Shown piece by piece: positions 1-8,163 of a stretch of DNA of 64,000 bases (position 1 is the stretch's first letter; each line of letters starts with the position of its first letter). The notes beneath the pieces are model-generated. The model did no database searches. It saw only the letters and a program-made list of their open reading frames with translations, and had not been told where the DNA came from. Origin of the DNA: JALJPB01 sp034111045 (GTDB lineage Bacteria > Pseudomonadota > Gammaproteobacteria > Enterobacterales > Alteromonadaceae); NCBI GenBank assembly GCA_034111045.1, contig JAWUYA010000003.1, positions 1 through 64,000 of the forward strand, read 5' to 3'. The translations under genes and the position numbers were made by a program.

Positions 1-207
1 CTCAAGCATGCTTCCCTCGCTAACCTATTTGGGGTGACCATCAATCCTCTAACCAATAGGTGAGATTTCAAGGTGATGGCTAGCCTAAGCGGCTAGTGCG
101 AACGTATCGTCGTTAGCAATTATAGTTTTGCGGCTTTTTACGAGGCCAACCGCCCCTCGACATGCACCTTGGGGTTAATGAATCTTGTCGAATCCTAGAT
201 CCGCCCC
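1..207 (-). ncRNA. ssrA: tmRNA (ssrA), 5' portion, cut by window edge
   Basis: Transfer-messenger RNA for trans-translation, which rescues stalled ribosomes with SmpB and tags the unfinished protein for proteolysis. Read on the minus strand, the mature 5' end GGGGCGGAT lies at 207-199, followed by the conserved GATTCGAC block. The tag reading frame runs from the resume codon GCT (117-115) to the TAG stop (87-85) and encodes ANDDTFALAA, against ANDENYALAA in E. coli; the final ALAA degron is intact. The 3' tRNA-like half lies outside the window to the left. smpB lies upstream on the same strand, the usual pairing. The mature 5' end is set by analogy with E. coli and could be off by a base or two. 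Confidence 0.93.
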
Positions 208-333
208 AAAGTTTTTACTTGTTGGGAATTTTAACCCCCCAACATTTACTATTTTAACTCGAATTTTATAATTACACAACGTGAGTGAATAATGTTCATT
301 TTGTGTTTGTTTTTATATCAATATATCGCGCAA
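208..333 (-). promoter_or_regulatory. smpB-ssrA spacer, probable ssrA promoter region
   Basis: AT-rich spacer between the smpB stop and the tmRNA 5' end. On the minus strand a TAAAAT hexamer lies about 20 nt before the mature 5' end, a plausible -10 box. No convincing -35 is visible. The position is inferred only. Confidence 0.3.
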
Positions 334-810
334 TTAGCGTTTTTCCTGTTTCATCATGCGCTCTTTACTTCTTGCCCAATCTCTATCTTTGATATCAGCA
401 CGCTTGTCATGAAGTTTTTTACCCCGGCCAACGCAAAATTCAAGTTTAACCCAGCACTGCTTCCAATACATGGCAGTGGCAATTAGTGATAAGCCATCAC
501 GTTGTACCAGCATTGCTAATTTATCGAGCTGTTTACGACTTAATAATAATTTTCTATCACGCACAGGGTCACAAAGCACATGGGAAGAGGCTTCGTGTAA
601 TGATTGAATTTCAGCACCCAGTAAATACGCTTCACCATCTTTGATAAATACGTAACAGTCAGAAATGTTAACTTTGCCGCTGCGAATACTTTTAACTTCC
701 CAGCCCTGTAAGCTCATACCCGCTTCAAATTTTTCGCCAAGAGTATATTCGTGGCGAGCTTTTTTGTTGAGCGCTATGGTATTGCTATTTGATTTTTTAG
801 ATTTTGCCAT
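334..810 (-). CDS. smpB: SsrA-binding protein SmpB
   Basis: SmpB binds the tRNA-like domain of tmRNA and delivers it to stalled ribosomes. The 158-aa protein is the normal family length. The OB-fold core begins with RHEYTLGEKFEAGMSLQGWE near residues 19-38 and continues with the conserved GKVNISDCYV segment. The basic C-terminal tail (KRADIKDRDW, then a lysine/arginine-rich end) is the part known to enter the decoding centre. It lies immediately upstream of ssrA on the same strand. ratA is divergent, with 184 bp of shared promoter space. Identification is secure from sequence and synteny. Confidence 0.97.
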   Translation of the reverse strand: MAKSKKSNSNTIALNKKARHEYTLGEKFEAGMSLQGWEVKSIRSGKVNISDCYVFIKDGEAYLLGAEIQSLHEASSHVLCDPVRDRKLLLSRKQLDKLAMLVQRDGLSLIATAMYWKQCWVKLEFCVGRGKKLHDKRADIKDRDWARSKERMMKQEKR

Positions 811-994
811 AATGGCGGCTATTATACGGATAAATAGATGCTTTTATATCTCGATTTACAACTATTTCTCAATTCATTGTAAATATTTGTTGGTTTAATT
901 TTGGTAAACTGCTTTTAATCCTGTTGACTTTAATCTTACTAGTGAGCTTTGGTGATAGCTTTGTTATGATAACCCTAATATTTTCGGAGGATCA

Positions 995-1432
995 ATGCCA
1001 GTAATTAGTCGTAGTGCCTTAGTAATGCATAGTGTTGAAGAAATGTATCAACTTATTAATGATATTTTAGCTTACCCAAGCTTTATTCCAGATTGTGGCG
1101 ACAGTAAAATTATCTCGAAAAATGGTAATACCATTACTGCTGCTTTATTAGTTTCCAAAGGTGGGGTGAAGAAGTGGTTCACCACACAAAATACGTTAGT
1201 CAATAATCAACAAGTTATTTTGAATTTAGTCGATGGCCCTTTCAACAAACTTACCGGAAGTTGGACCCTAAAATCTCTATCAGATGAAGCTTGTAAAATT
1301 AGTTTAGATTTAGATTATGAATTTTCGAATAAAATTTTTGATTTAGCTTTTGGTCGTGTCTTCAATCACTTAACAAATAGTATGGTTCAAGCCTTTACTC
1401 AAAGAGCTAAAGAGGTGTATGGAAATGTCTGA
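995..1432 (+). CDS. ratA: RatA / COQ10-type START-domain protein
   Basis: A 145-aa single-domain protein of the polyketide-cyclase/COQ10 START family. The start is supported by GGAGG at 986-990. Typical features are the N-terminal SVEEMYQLINDILAYPSFIP helix region, the central KWFTTQN strand and the C-terminal helix after FGRVFNHLTNSM. In E. coli the homologue has been called a toxin that blocks 70S assembly, while mitochondrial COQ10 binds ubiquinone; the sequence alone cannot say which role applies. Its stop overlaps the start of rnfH, as in the usual ratA-rnfH pair divergent from smpB. Confidence 0.9.
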   Translation: MPVISRSALVMHSVEEMYQLINDILAYPSFIPDCGDSKIISKNGNTITAALLVSKGGVKKWFTTQNTLVNNQQVILNLVDGPFNKLTGSWTLKSLSDEACKISLDLDYEFSNKIFDLAFGRVFNHLTNSMVQAFTQRAKEVYGNV

Positions 1433-1790
1433 ACAAGCCGATATTATACAAGCAAAGGCTAAGAAAATTAAAGTGGAAGTGGTCTACGGGCTACCTAATA
1501 AACAGGCGTTACTTGCGCTTTGGGTTGACGAGGGTACTACTATCGAGCAAGCAGTAACTGAGTCCGCAATTGCCGGGGTGTTTTCTGAAATTGACTTGTC
1601 AATTCATAAAGTCGGGATATGGAACCGAGTGGCAAAATTGTCTGATGTGGTACAAGATTTAGATCGTATTGAAATTTATCGGCCATTAATTGCTGACCCC
1701 AAAGAGGTAAGAAAACAAAGAGCAGACAAAGCTAAGGAAGAAGGGCGTGCCAATAAAATTACTGGAGGGCGTTTAAAACCTTCGGTATAG
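1419..1790 (+). CDS. rnfH: RnfH family protein (ubiquitin-like fold)
   Basis: A 123-aa protein of the RnfH/UPF0125 family (RatB in older E. coli naming), a small beta-grasp protein of uncertain function. The conserved KVEVVYGLPNKQALLAL N-terminal strand and the RIEIYRPLIADPKEVRKQRA segment are diagnostic. The C-terminal 30 residues are basic and probably flexible. It overlaps the end of ratA by 14 bp, which implies translational coupling. Two starts are possible, 1419 or 1425; AGAGG at 1410-1414 fits 1419 slightly better. Family assignment is firm, biochemical role unknown. Confidence 0.9.
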   Translation: MEMSEQADIIQAKAKKIKVEVVYGLPNKQALLALWVDEGTTIEQAVTESAIAGVFSEIDLSIHKVGIWNRVAKLSDVVQDLDRIEIYRPLIADPKEVRKQRADKAKEEGRANKITGGRLKPSV

Positions 1791-1816
1791 CTTAAGTACC
1801 TATAGTTTTAACAAGC

Positions 1817-1849
1817 TGTATCAAAATGGCTTCAGCCACTTTTGATACA
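1817..1849. terminator. Hairpin between convergent rnfH and bamE
   Basis: TGTATCAAAATGGC and its complement with a one-base bulge flank a TTCA tetraloop, giving a stem of about 14 bp. There is no long T run on either side, so it is either a weak bidirectional terminator or a transcript-end stabiliser for the two convergent genes. Confidence 0.5.
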
Positions 1850-1920
1850 CAAATTAGAGGGGAGAACTGAGACTGCAGTGTTGACATCATCACAGAGCGT
1901 AATGCCAGCATCAGTAAATA

Positions 1921-2250
1921 TTACTTTATTATCTGCAAATCTACAGTAGTTACTTTGTCATCGGCAAAGGTAACAATGAAATCTTTTTGGATATTTAAAT
2001 CTTCATTACGGCCAGATCTAAAGCGATAAACGTAATACCAAGTATCCTCATCAAAAGCATCATTTACTAAAGGGCTACCCAAGATAAACTTAACTTGCTC
2101 TTTGGTCATGCCAATTTCCAATTTGTCGATATCTTTTTGCTCAAGGTAATTACCTTGTGGGATATCTATACGGTAAATCCAACTTGAACACCCTGTAATT
2201 GACAAGGTTAATACAATAATTAAAACTCGAAACAACATGTTTACATTCAT
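1921..2250 (-). CDS. bamE: Outer membrane assembly lipoprotein BamE
   Basis: BamE (SmpA) is a small lipoprotein of the BAM complex that inserts beta-barrel proteins into the outer membrane. The 109-aa protein has a lipoprotein signal peptide with lipobox SITGC (Cys21), then the SmpA/OmlA domain with YLEQKDIDKLEIGMTKEQV, LGSPLVNDAFDEDTWYYVY and a C-terminal beta strand. AGAGG directly abuts the first ATG, so the in-frame ATG four codons later is a possible alternative start. It lies downstream of recN on the same strand, the usual arrangement. Confidence 0.95.
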   Translation of the reverse strand: MNVNMLFRVLIIVLTLSITGCSSWIYRIDIPQGNYLEQKDIDKLEIGMTKEQVKFILGSPLVNDAFDEDTWYYVYRFRSGRNEDLNIQKDFIVTFADDKVTTVDLQIIK

Positions 2251-2337
2251 CCTCTAAAAATTAGGCAGTAATAGTAACGTTGAGCGTTAGAAGACGCCAA
2301 GACTTTTTTACTAAATAGGCCTCTATTTGATAAAAAA

Positions 2338-4020
2338 CTAACTGGCAAGCAATTCTTGAGCATTTGCCATGCTAAATTCAGTGATTTTATCACCGGCTAA
2401 CAAGCGCGCAATTTCTTTGACGCGATTTTTTGGATTTAGTTCAGTCATTGTTGTTTCTGTTTGTTTCCCATCAGATAATTTTGCGACAAATAATTGCTGA
2501 TGACCTTTACTGGCCACTTGAGGTAAATGAGTGACGCAGATCACTTGCGTGTTTTTCGCGAGCTCTTGGAGTTTAGAACCTACCATAGCTGCCGTTGGTC
2601 CGCTGATACCGACATCAACTTCATCAAATATTAATGTTGGCGTAACAAGGTTATTGGCTAATATAACCTGCATAGCTAAACTAATACGCGATAATTCGCC
2701 GCCTGAGGCAACTTTGTTCATGGCCTCAAGCGGTTGCCCTTTGTTAATACTGACTAAAAAGTTGACAGTATCTAGCCCGTTGGCAGAGAGCGCTTCTTGT
2801 TGTGCTGAGTTATCACTAAGTGCCTGTTGAACCTCAATAAAAAATTGGCCATCAGGCATATTTAATTCATTCATACTTTTGCTGATTAATTTACTTAATT
2901 TTTTAGCTGCGTCATTTCTTGATGTCGACAGTATTTGCCCTGCAGTAAGATAATTCTGTTTAGCCTGTTCTATTTCATCATTGACATTAACTAAACGGCT
3001 TTCATCAGAGGTTATTGAAGTGAGATCCGCTGTGAGTTGATTGTGAAGTGTCACCATGTTTTCTGGCGACGTATGGTGTTTTTTTGCTAACTTAAGTGCT
3101 TGGGAATAACGGCTTTCTATTTCGGCATAGGCTTGGGGGTCTAAATCAAGCATTTCATAATAGTTTTTTAAGTCGGTACTGGCATCTTGAATTTGTAAAA
3201 GTGCTTCGTTTAGCACCGCGGCTATGTTGCTTAAGCTATTATCCACTTGGCTTAAGGCGTTTAAGTCGTCACATGTTCGGCTTAAACTATCTGTTATGTT
3301 GAACTGCTCATTTTCAGTTAAGTTGTGTATCGAACTTAAGGTTTGGTTGAGTAAATCTTGTGCATTGGAATAGCGTTTAAAATCACTTTCTAAGGTTTCA
3401 AACTCACCTTGTTGCAAGGCAAATTCATCAAGTTCTATGACTTGATATTGTAGAAGCTGGTGCTTAGCGTCTCTTGAAATTTTTTCACTTAATAGTTGCT
3501 TGTATTCAGCATTTAATTGTTGCCATTTTTGATGGTGGTATTTTACTTCAGCGATGAGATCTTGATGATTGGCATAATTATCAAGTAAGTGGCGTTGTTC
3601 CGATGGTTTTACTAGCAGTTGGTGATCATGCTGGCCGTGAATATTGATTAAAAATCGGGCTATGTCTTTTAACTGCGCTAAGGGAACTTGCCCGCCATTG
3701 ATATAAGCTTTAGAGCGGCCTTCTGCCGATATGACTCGCCGTAAAATACACTCATCGTCATTAAGTAAATCATGGTTTGATAACCACTTTTTAGCTAATT
3801 TGTTGTTTTTGATATCAAAGGTCGCTGCTAGGTCTGCTTTTTTACAATTTGGGCGCACAACGTTAGTTAAGGTTCTTTGCCCTAAACATAGACCAAGTGC
3901 ACCAATAGCAATAGACTTTCCAGCACCGGTTTCGCCCGTGATAGTTGTCATACCCTTTTGCCAATCGATATCGAGAGAGCGAACAATAGCAAAGTCTTGA
4001 ATGTTTAATTGTAAAAGCAT
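2338..4020 (-). CDS. recN: DNA repair protein RecN
   Basis: RecN is an SMC-like ATPase recruited to double-strand breaks. The 560-aa length is typical. Walker A is GETGAGKS at residues 29-36, followed by the LGLCLGQR segment. The middle third is glutamine/leucine-rich coiled coil. The ABC signature ASGGELSRISLAMQ and Walker B LIFDEVDVGISG lie near residues 440-475, then CVTHLPQVA. A consensus LexA box at 4089-4108 lies 69 bp upstream, matching the known SOS control of recN. The gene lies between nadK and bamE as in relatives. Confidence 0.97.
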   Translation of the reverse strand: MLLQLNIQDFAIVRSLDIDWQKGMTTITGETGAGKSIAIGALGLCLGQRTLTNVVRPNCKKADLAATFDIKNNKLAKKWLSNHDLLNDDECILRRVISAEGRSKAYINGGQVPLAQLKDIARFLINIHGQHDHQLLVKPSEQRHLLDNYANHQDLIAEVKYHHQKWQQLNAEYKQLLSEKISRDAKHQLLQYQVIELDEFALQQGEFETLESDFKRYSNAQDLLNQTLSSIHNLTENEQFNITDSLSRTCDDLNALSQVDNSLSNIAAVLNEALLQIQDASTDLKNYYEMLDLDPQAYAEIESRYSQALKLAKKHHTSPENMVTLHNQLTADLTSITSDESRLVNVNDEIEQAKQNYLTAGQILSTSRNDAAKKLSKLISKSMNELNMPDGQFFIEVQQALSDNSAQQEALSANGLDTVNFLVSINKGQPLEAMNKVASGGELSRISLAMQVILANNLVTPTLIFDEVDVGISGPTAAMVGSKLQELAKNTQVICVTHLPQVASKGHQQLFVAKLSDGKQTETTMTELNPKNRVKEIARLLAGDKITEFSMANAQELLAS

Positions 4021-4077
4021 GGTAACCCCAAAGTAGAATGAGTCACTTATTGTCGATAAATATAAGTCACCCTGAAC

Positions 4078-4118
4078 AAAAAACCAGTTACTGTCAATTT
4101 ATACAGTAACTGGTTTTT
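4078..4118 (-). terminator. nadK terminator hairpin upstream of recN
   Basis: AAAAACCAGTTACTGT (4079-4094) and its exact complement (4103-4118) enclose an 8-nt loop, a 16-bp perfect stem. On the minus strand it ends in TTTTTT, so it should terminate nadK transcripts by the intrinsic mechanism. The same inverted repeat contains the LexA box described separately. Confidence 0.8.
4089..4108. promoter_or_regulatory. LexA (SOS) box of recN
   Basis: TACTGTCAATTTATACAGTA matches the gammaproteobacterial SOS consensus CTGT-N8-ACAG exactly, with the flanking TA/TA also conserved. On the minus strand the complement contains TTGACA, a good -35 hexamer, so LexA would cover the probable recN promoter. 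A well-spaced -10 is not obvious. It is centred about 78 bp before the recN start. Confidence 0.8.
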
Positions 4119-4187
4119 GTGCAAGTTATTTCATCATTTATTGATTAAATATACTTGGGTTTCTTAAATTGAACGTTCAAGTGATAG

Positions 4188-5069
4188 CTAATAGAGTTTG
4201 TTACCCCAATTTAATTTACTTCTTAAGACATTAAAATAATCATGATCTAAAGGGTGTATTAGCCTTAAAGCATATTCACTTTTTTTAATAATTACTTCGT
4301 CGCCAGGCATCACAGATAAAATAACATGACCGTCACAACTCACTTGTAAGTTTTCATAATTCTCATTAGCGAGAATGAGCTTTATTTCACTATTACCATC
4401 AACCACTATGGGGCGACTCGTCAAGGTATGAGGAAACATAGGGACCAAGGATAACGCATTAAGATTAGGGGTTAAAATAGGCCCACCCGCCGACATTGAA
4501 TAGGCAGTTGATCCTGTAGGGGTTGAAATAATCAAGCCATCTGAGCGCTGACTAAACATAAAGCAGCCATCAATATAAACTTCAAATTCAATCATATTAG
4601 CGACTTTACCGGCATGCAGCACGGCTTCGTTTACCGCGCTGTTTGAACTCTTTAATTTACCGTGGCGATACACTTCTGCTTCAATGATGAATCGTTGCTC
4701 AGAACGAGACTCTCCTGATAAAATAGCTTCTAGGGGCTCTATCAATGTATCGGGTGAAAGATCGGTTAAAAAACCTAAATTTCCTCGGTTAACACCGATA
4801 ACGCCAATATTGTAGCCAGCTAGTACACGCGCCGCGCCCAACATATAACCATCGCCACCAACCACTATCGCTAAATCGGCTTGAGCGCCTATTGCAGTTA
4901 ACGAGGCAAGGTTGATTTTTTCAACATCGATGGTTTGTGCCACTGAACTTTCAACAAGTACTTGATAGTTGTTATTGTGTAAATGCTGATGTAAAGCTTC
5001 AATCGTTGCCTTAGCACCTTCATGATTGGGTTTACCAATTAAGCCGATAGTGTTGTAAAGTTGTTTCAT
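4188..5069 (-). CDS. nadK: NAD kinase
   Basis: NadK phosphorylates NAD to NADP. The 293-aa protein has the ATP-NAD kinase GGDG motif (VVGGDGYMLGAAR, about residue 70), NRGNLGFLTDL near residue 95, the conserved PTGSTAYSMSAGGP motif and the C-terminal CDGH segment. These are the family active-site elements. It is divergent from grpE and followed on its own strand by a strong terminator, then recN. Confidence 0.97.
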   Translation of the reverse strand: MKQLYNTIGLIGKPNHEGAKATIEALHQHLHNNNYQVLVESSVAQTIDVEKINLASLTAIGAQADLAIVVGGDGYMLGAARVLAGYNIGVIGVNRGNLGFLTDLSPDTLIEPLEAILSGESRSEQRFIIEAEVYRHGKLKSSNSAVNEAVLHAGKVANMIEFEVYIDGCFMFSQRSDGLIISTPTGSTAYSMSAGGPILTPNLNALSLVPMFPHTLTSRPIVVDGNSEIKLILANENYENLQVSCDGHVILSVMPGDEVIIKKSEYALRLIHPLDHDYFNVLRSKLNWGNKLY

Positions 5070-5172
5070 TGCTCATTTTTCTAAAAGTTAATAACAGACG
5101 GTGATATTGGCAGTTTCGCTGTATTTAACTCGCTTGTAAAGTTCACTTTTATTAAATGATTTACTTTTCAAG

Positions 5173-5202
5173 CTTGAATCATGGAAACAAAGCCCCCACA
5201 AT
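5173..5202 (+). promoter_or_regulatory. Sigma-32 heat-shock promoter of grpE
   Basis: CTTGAA (5173-5178) and CCCCACAAT (5194-5202) are separated by 15 nt and fit the sigma-32 consensus CTTGAAA...CCCCATNT. It lies about 55 bp before the grpE start. Confidence 0.85.
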
Positions 5203-5256
5203 TATCCTCATTGAAATTAATTTATTACTTTATTACTAAAATGTTTGGAGCTTTTC

Positions 5257-5883
5257 ATGACAAACGAGTCAAAAAATGAGCAGGGTGCAGAGTTAACATC
5301 AGAACAAATCGCTGAAGATATCATTAAGCAAGAGCAGGTTGAAGCACCACATGAACATGGTCATCAGGCTATCAGTGCGGAACAAGAAAAAATCAATGGC
5401 CTTGAATTAGCGCTTGTAGCGGCACAATCAACGGTAAACGATCAAAAAGATTCTGTTGTTCGTGCAAAAGCTGAAGTTGATAATGTTCGCCGTCGCAGTG
5501 CACAAGATGTAGATAAAGCACGTAAATTTGCCCTAGATAAATTTGCCGCTGAATTATTGCCCGTTGTTGATAACCTTGAACGAGCAATTAGCAGTGTTGA
5601 TAAAGAAGACGAAGGCCAGAAAGGCCTTGCCGAAGGGGTAGAATTGACTTTGCAAAGTATGATGTCTGCTTTAGATAAATTTGGTATTAAAGTCGTTGAC
5701 CCACAAGATCAGCCATTCAATCCTGAATTACACCAAGCAATGTCAATGCAAGAAATTGAGGGTGTTGCACCTAATACTGTTATAGCGGTAATGCAAAAGG
5801 GTTATGAGCTTAATGGTCGCTTAGTTCGCCCGGCAATGGTGATGGTTTCTAAAGCTGCACCTAGTATTGATACTACCGTTTAA
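5257..5883 (+). CDS. grpE: Nucleotide exchange factor GrpE
   Basis: GrpE releases ADP from DnaK. I place the start at ATG 5257 (208 aa) because GGAG at 5247-5250 lies 6 nt upstream; an in-frame TTG at 5245 would put the ribosome site inside the gene. The protein has an acidic, glutamine-rich N terminus, a long helical dimerisation region (KAEVDNVRRRSAQDVDKARKF) and the C-terminal beta wing ending in RLVRPAMVMVS. It is followed by a terminator and then dnaK. Confidence 0.97.
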   Translation: MTNESKNEQGAELTSEQIAEDIIKQEQVEAPHEHGHQAISAEQEKINGLELALVAAQSTVNDQKDSVVRAKAEVDNVRRRSAQDVDKARKFALDKFAAELLPVVDNLERAISSVDKEDEGQKGLAEGVELTLQSMMSALDKFGIKVVDPQDQPFNPELHQAMSMQEIEGVAPNTVIAVMQKGYELNGRLVRPAMVMVSKAAPSIDTTV

Positions 5884-5905
5884 ATACAAGCTATCTTTGT
5901 GCTGT

Positions 5906-5937
5906 AAAAGCTAAACTTTACTGTTTAGCTTTTTTTT
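5906..5937 (+). terminator. grpE intrinsic terminator
   Basis: AAAAGCTAAAC and GTTTAGCTTTT flank a 6-nt loop and end in a run of eight T (5930-5937). This separates grpE from the dnaK promoter. Confidence 0.9.
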
Positions 5938-6010
5938 GAGTGTAACTAAAATCAGGGTGTTGTTGGGAATACACAAAACATACATTTTTTTATTTTTTTA
6001 TTCACAAAGA

Positions 6011-6039
6011 GTTGAAAAGCTTATTACAGCCCCCATTAT
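6011..6039 (+). promoter_or_regulatory. Sigma-32 heat-shock promoter of dnaK
   Basis: GTTGAAA (6011-6017), a 13-nt spacer and CCCCATTAT (6031-6039) match the sigma-32 consensus. The start would leave a 5' leader of roughly 75 nt before dnaK. Confidence 0.85.
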
Positions 6040-6122
6040 TTATTCAACGACAAATCATTCATTATTTAAACGCGACTTATTCATTGGTAAGTCGCCGATT
6101 ATTAGAAATAGGAGCTCCCAAG

Positions 6123-8048
6123 ATGGGCAAAATTATTGGTATTGACCTAGGAACAACTAACTCATGTGTTGCTGTATTAGAAGGCGGTAAAGCACGTGTA
6201 ATTGAAAATGCTGAAGGCGATCGTACAACGCCTTCAATCATCGCATATACGGCAGAAGGCGAAACGTTAGTTGGCCAACCGGCTAAGCGACAATCAGTCA
6301 CCAACCCAACCAACACATTATTTGCTATCAAGCGTTTGATTGGTCGTCGTTTTGAAGACGAAGAAGTGCAACGTGATATTAAGATAATGCCTTTTGGTAT
6401 TGCTAAAGCTGACAATGGTGATGCTTGGGTTACAGCGCGTGATAAAAACGTTGCACCACCGCAAGTTTCAGCTGAAGTCTTAGCTAAAATGAAAAAAACA
6501 GCAGAAGATTTCCTAGGTGAATCGGTTTCTGAAGCGGTAATTACAGTACCTGCTTATTTTAACGATTCACAACGTCAAGCAACTAAAGATGCGGGTCGTA
6601 TTGCTGGTCTTGATGTTAAGCGTATTATCAACGAGCCGACTGCTGCAGCGCTTGCTTATGGCATGGACAAGCAAGAAGGTGACAAGACTATTGCTGTTTA
6701 CGATTTAGGTGGTGGTACTTTTGATATCTCAATCATCGAAATTGATGAAATGGATGGTGAGCATACTTTCGAAGTACTAGCGACTAACGGTGATACTCAC
6801 TTAGGTGGTGAAGATTTTGATAACCGTCTGATTAACTACTTGGTTGCAGAGTTTAAGAAAGATCAAGGTATGGACTTAACTACTGACCCCCTTGCTATGC
6901 AACGCTTAAAAGAAGCAGCTGAAAAAGCAAAATGTGAGCTTTCTTCGGCACAACAAACAGATGTTAACTTACCTTACATCACCGCCGATGCAGCGGGTCC
7001 TAAACACATGAATATTAAAGTGACTCGCGCCAAGCTTGAATCTTTAGTTGAAGATATGGTTAAAGCAACATTAGAGCCTCTTAAACAGGCACTTAAAGAT
7101 GCTGACTTATCAACCAGTGGTATCGATGATGTGATTTTAGTCGGTGGTCAAACACGTATGCCATTAGTTCAAAAAATGGTTACTGAATTTTTTGGTAAAG
7201 AGCCACGTAAAGATGTTAACCCTGATGAAGCAGTAGCTGCTGGTGCAGCTATTCAAGCGGGTGTTCTTTCTGGTGACGTAACTGACGTATTATTACTTGA
7301 TGTTACTCCGCTTTCTTTAGGCATCGAAACTATGGGTGGCGTGATGACTAACGTTATCGATAAAAATACCACCATACCTACTAAGCAGTCACAAACTTTC
7401 TCAACAGCTGACGATAATCAAGCGGCGGTAACCGTGCATGTAGTACAAGGCGAGCGTAAGCAAGCCAGTGCTAATAAATCACTGGGGCAATTTAATCTTG
7501 AAGGTATTGACCCCGCACCACGTGGTACGCCTCAGATTGAAGTAACTTTTGATATTGATGCTGACGGTATTTTGCATGTAACAGCTAAAGATAAAAACAC
7601 AGGTAAAGAGCAAAAAATCACGATCAAAGCTTCTTCTGGCTTATCAGATGATGAAGTAGAGCAAATGGTACGTGATGCTGAATTAAATGCTGATGAAGAT
7701 ATAAAATTTGAAGCATTAGTTCAAGCACGTAATCAAGCGGATGGTTTGGTTCATGGAACTCGCAAGCAAATAGAAGAAGCAGGTGATGATTTACCCGCCG
7801 AAGATAAAGAAAAAATTGAAACGACATTAACTGAACTTGAAGAAGTGATTAAAGGCGACGATAAAGAAGCGCTTGATGCTAAATCTCAAGCCGTTATCGA
7901 GGCGTCAGCTAAGTTAATGGAAATTGCTCAAGCTAAGCAACAAGCTCAGGCAGCTCCTGAAGGTGGTGAAGCTCCGACAGAAAATGCAGCTGATCCAGCC
8001 GATGATGTTGTTGATGCTGAGTTTGAAGAAGTTAAAGAAGACAAATAG
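6123..8048 (+). CDS. dnaK: Chaperone DnaK (Hsp70)
   Basis: Hsp70 chaperone, ATP-driven folding partner of DnaJ and GrpE. The start at 6123 (MGKIIGIDLGTTNSC) gives 641 aa, the standard length; an in-frame upstream TTG at 6012 lies inside the promoter. Visible are the phosphate-1 motif IGIDLGTTNSC, phosphate-2 VYDLGGGTFD, the adenosine motif LVGGQTRMP, the linker DVLLLDVTPLSLGIET, the substrate-binding domain and the acidic tail ending EEVKEDK, typical of bacterial DnaK. Confidence 0.98.
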   Translation: MGKIIGIDLGTTNSCVAVLEGGKARVIENAEGDRTTPSIIAYTAEGETLVGQPAKRQSVTNPTNTLFAIKRLIGRRFEDEEVQRDIKIMPFGIAKADNGDAWVTARDKNVAPPQVSAEVLAKMKKTAEDFLGESVSEAVITVPAYFNDSQRQATKDAGRIAGLDVKRIINEPTAAALAYGMDKQEGDKTIAVYDLGGGTFDISIIEIDEMDGEHTFEVLATNGDTHLGGEDFDNRLINYLVAEFKKDQGMDLTTDPLAMQRLKEAAEKAKCELSSAQQTDVNLPYITADAAGPKHMNIKVTRAKLESLVEDMVKATLEPLKQALKDADLSTSGIDDVILVGGQTRMPLVQKMVTEFFGKEPRKDVNPDEAVAAGAAIQAGVLSGDVTDVLLLDVTPLSLGIETMGGVMTNVIDKNTTIPTKQSQTFSTADDNQAAVTVHVVQGERKQASANKSLGQFNLEGIDPAPRGTPQIEVTFDIDADGILHVTAKDKNTGKEQKITIKASSGLSDDEVEQMVRDAELNADEDIKFEALVQARNQADGLVHGTRKQIEEAGDDLPAEDKEKIETTLTELEEVIKGDDKEALDAKSQAVIEASAKLMEIAQAKQQAQAAPEGGEAPTENAADPADDVVDAEFEEVKEDK

Positions 8049-8091
8049 TCAACTTAAGCTTTATTTTGAATTGATTTTCAATAAGTTAGAA

Positions 8092-8118
8092 AAACGCCGG
8101 ACTTATTCCGGCGCTTTT
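8092..8118 (+). terminator. Hairpin between dnaK and dnaJ
   Basis: CGCCGGA (8095-8101) pairs with TCCGGCG (8107-8113) around a 5-nt loop, flanked by AAAA and a short TTTT run. It is a terminator or attenuator that would lower dnaJ expression relative to dnaK. Confidence 0.75.
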
Positions 8119-8163
8119 CGTTATAAAAAACGATGATTTTTACCGTAAAAAAGAAGCCAATTT

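Noticed and set aside
5245..5256. Upstream TTG start for grpE
   Set aside because: It overlaps the ribosome site GGAG; ATG 5257 has correct spacing.
6012..6122. 37-residue N-terminal extension of DnaK
   Set aside because: It begins inside the sigma-32 promoter, and DnaK normally starts MGKIIGIDLG.
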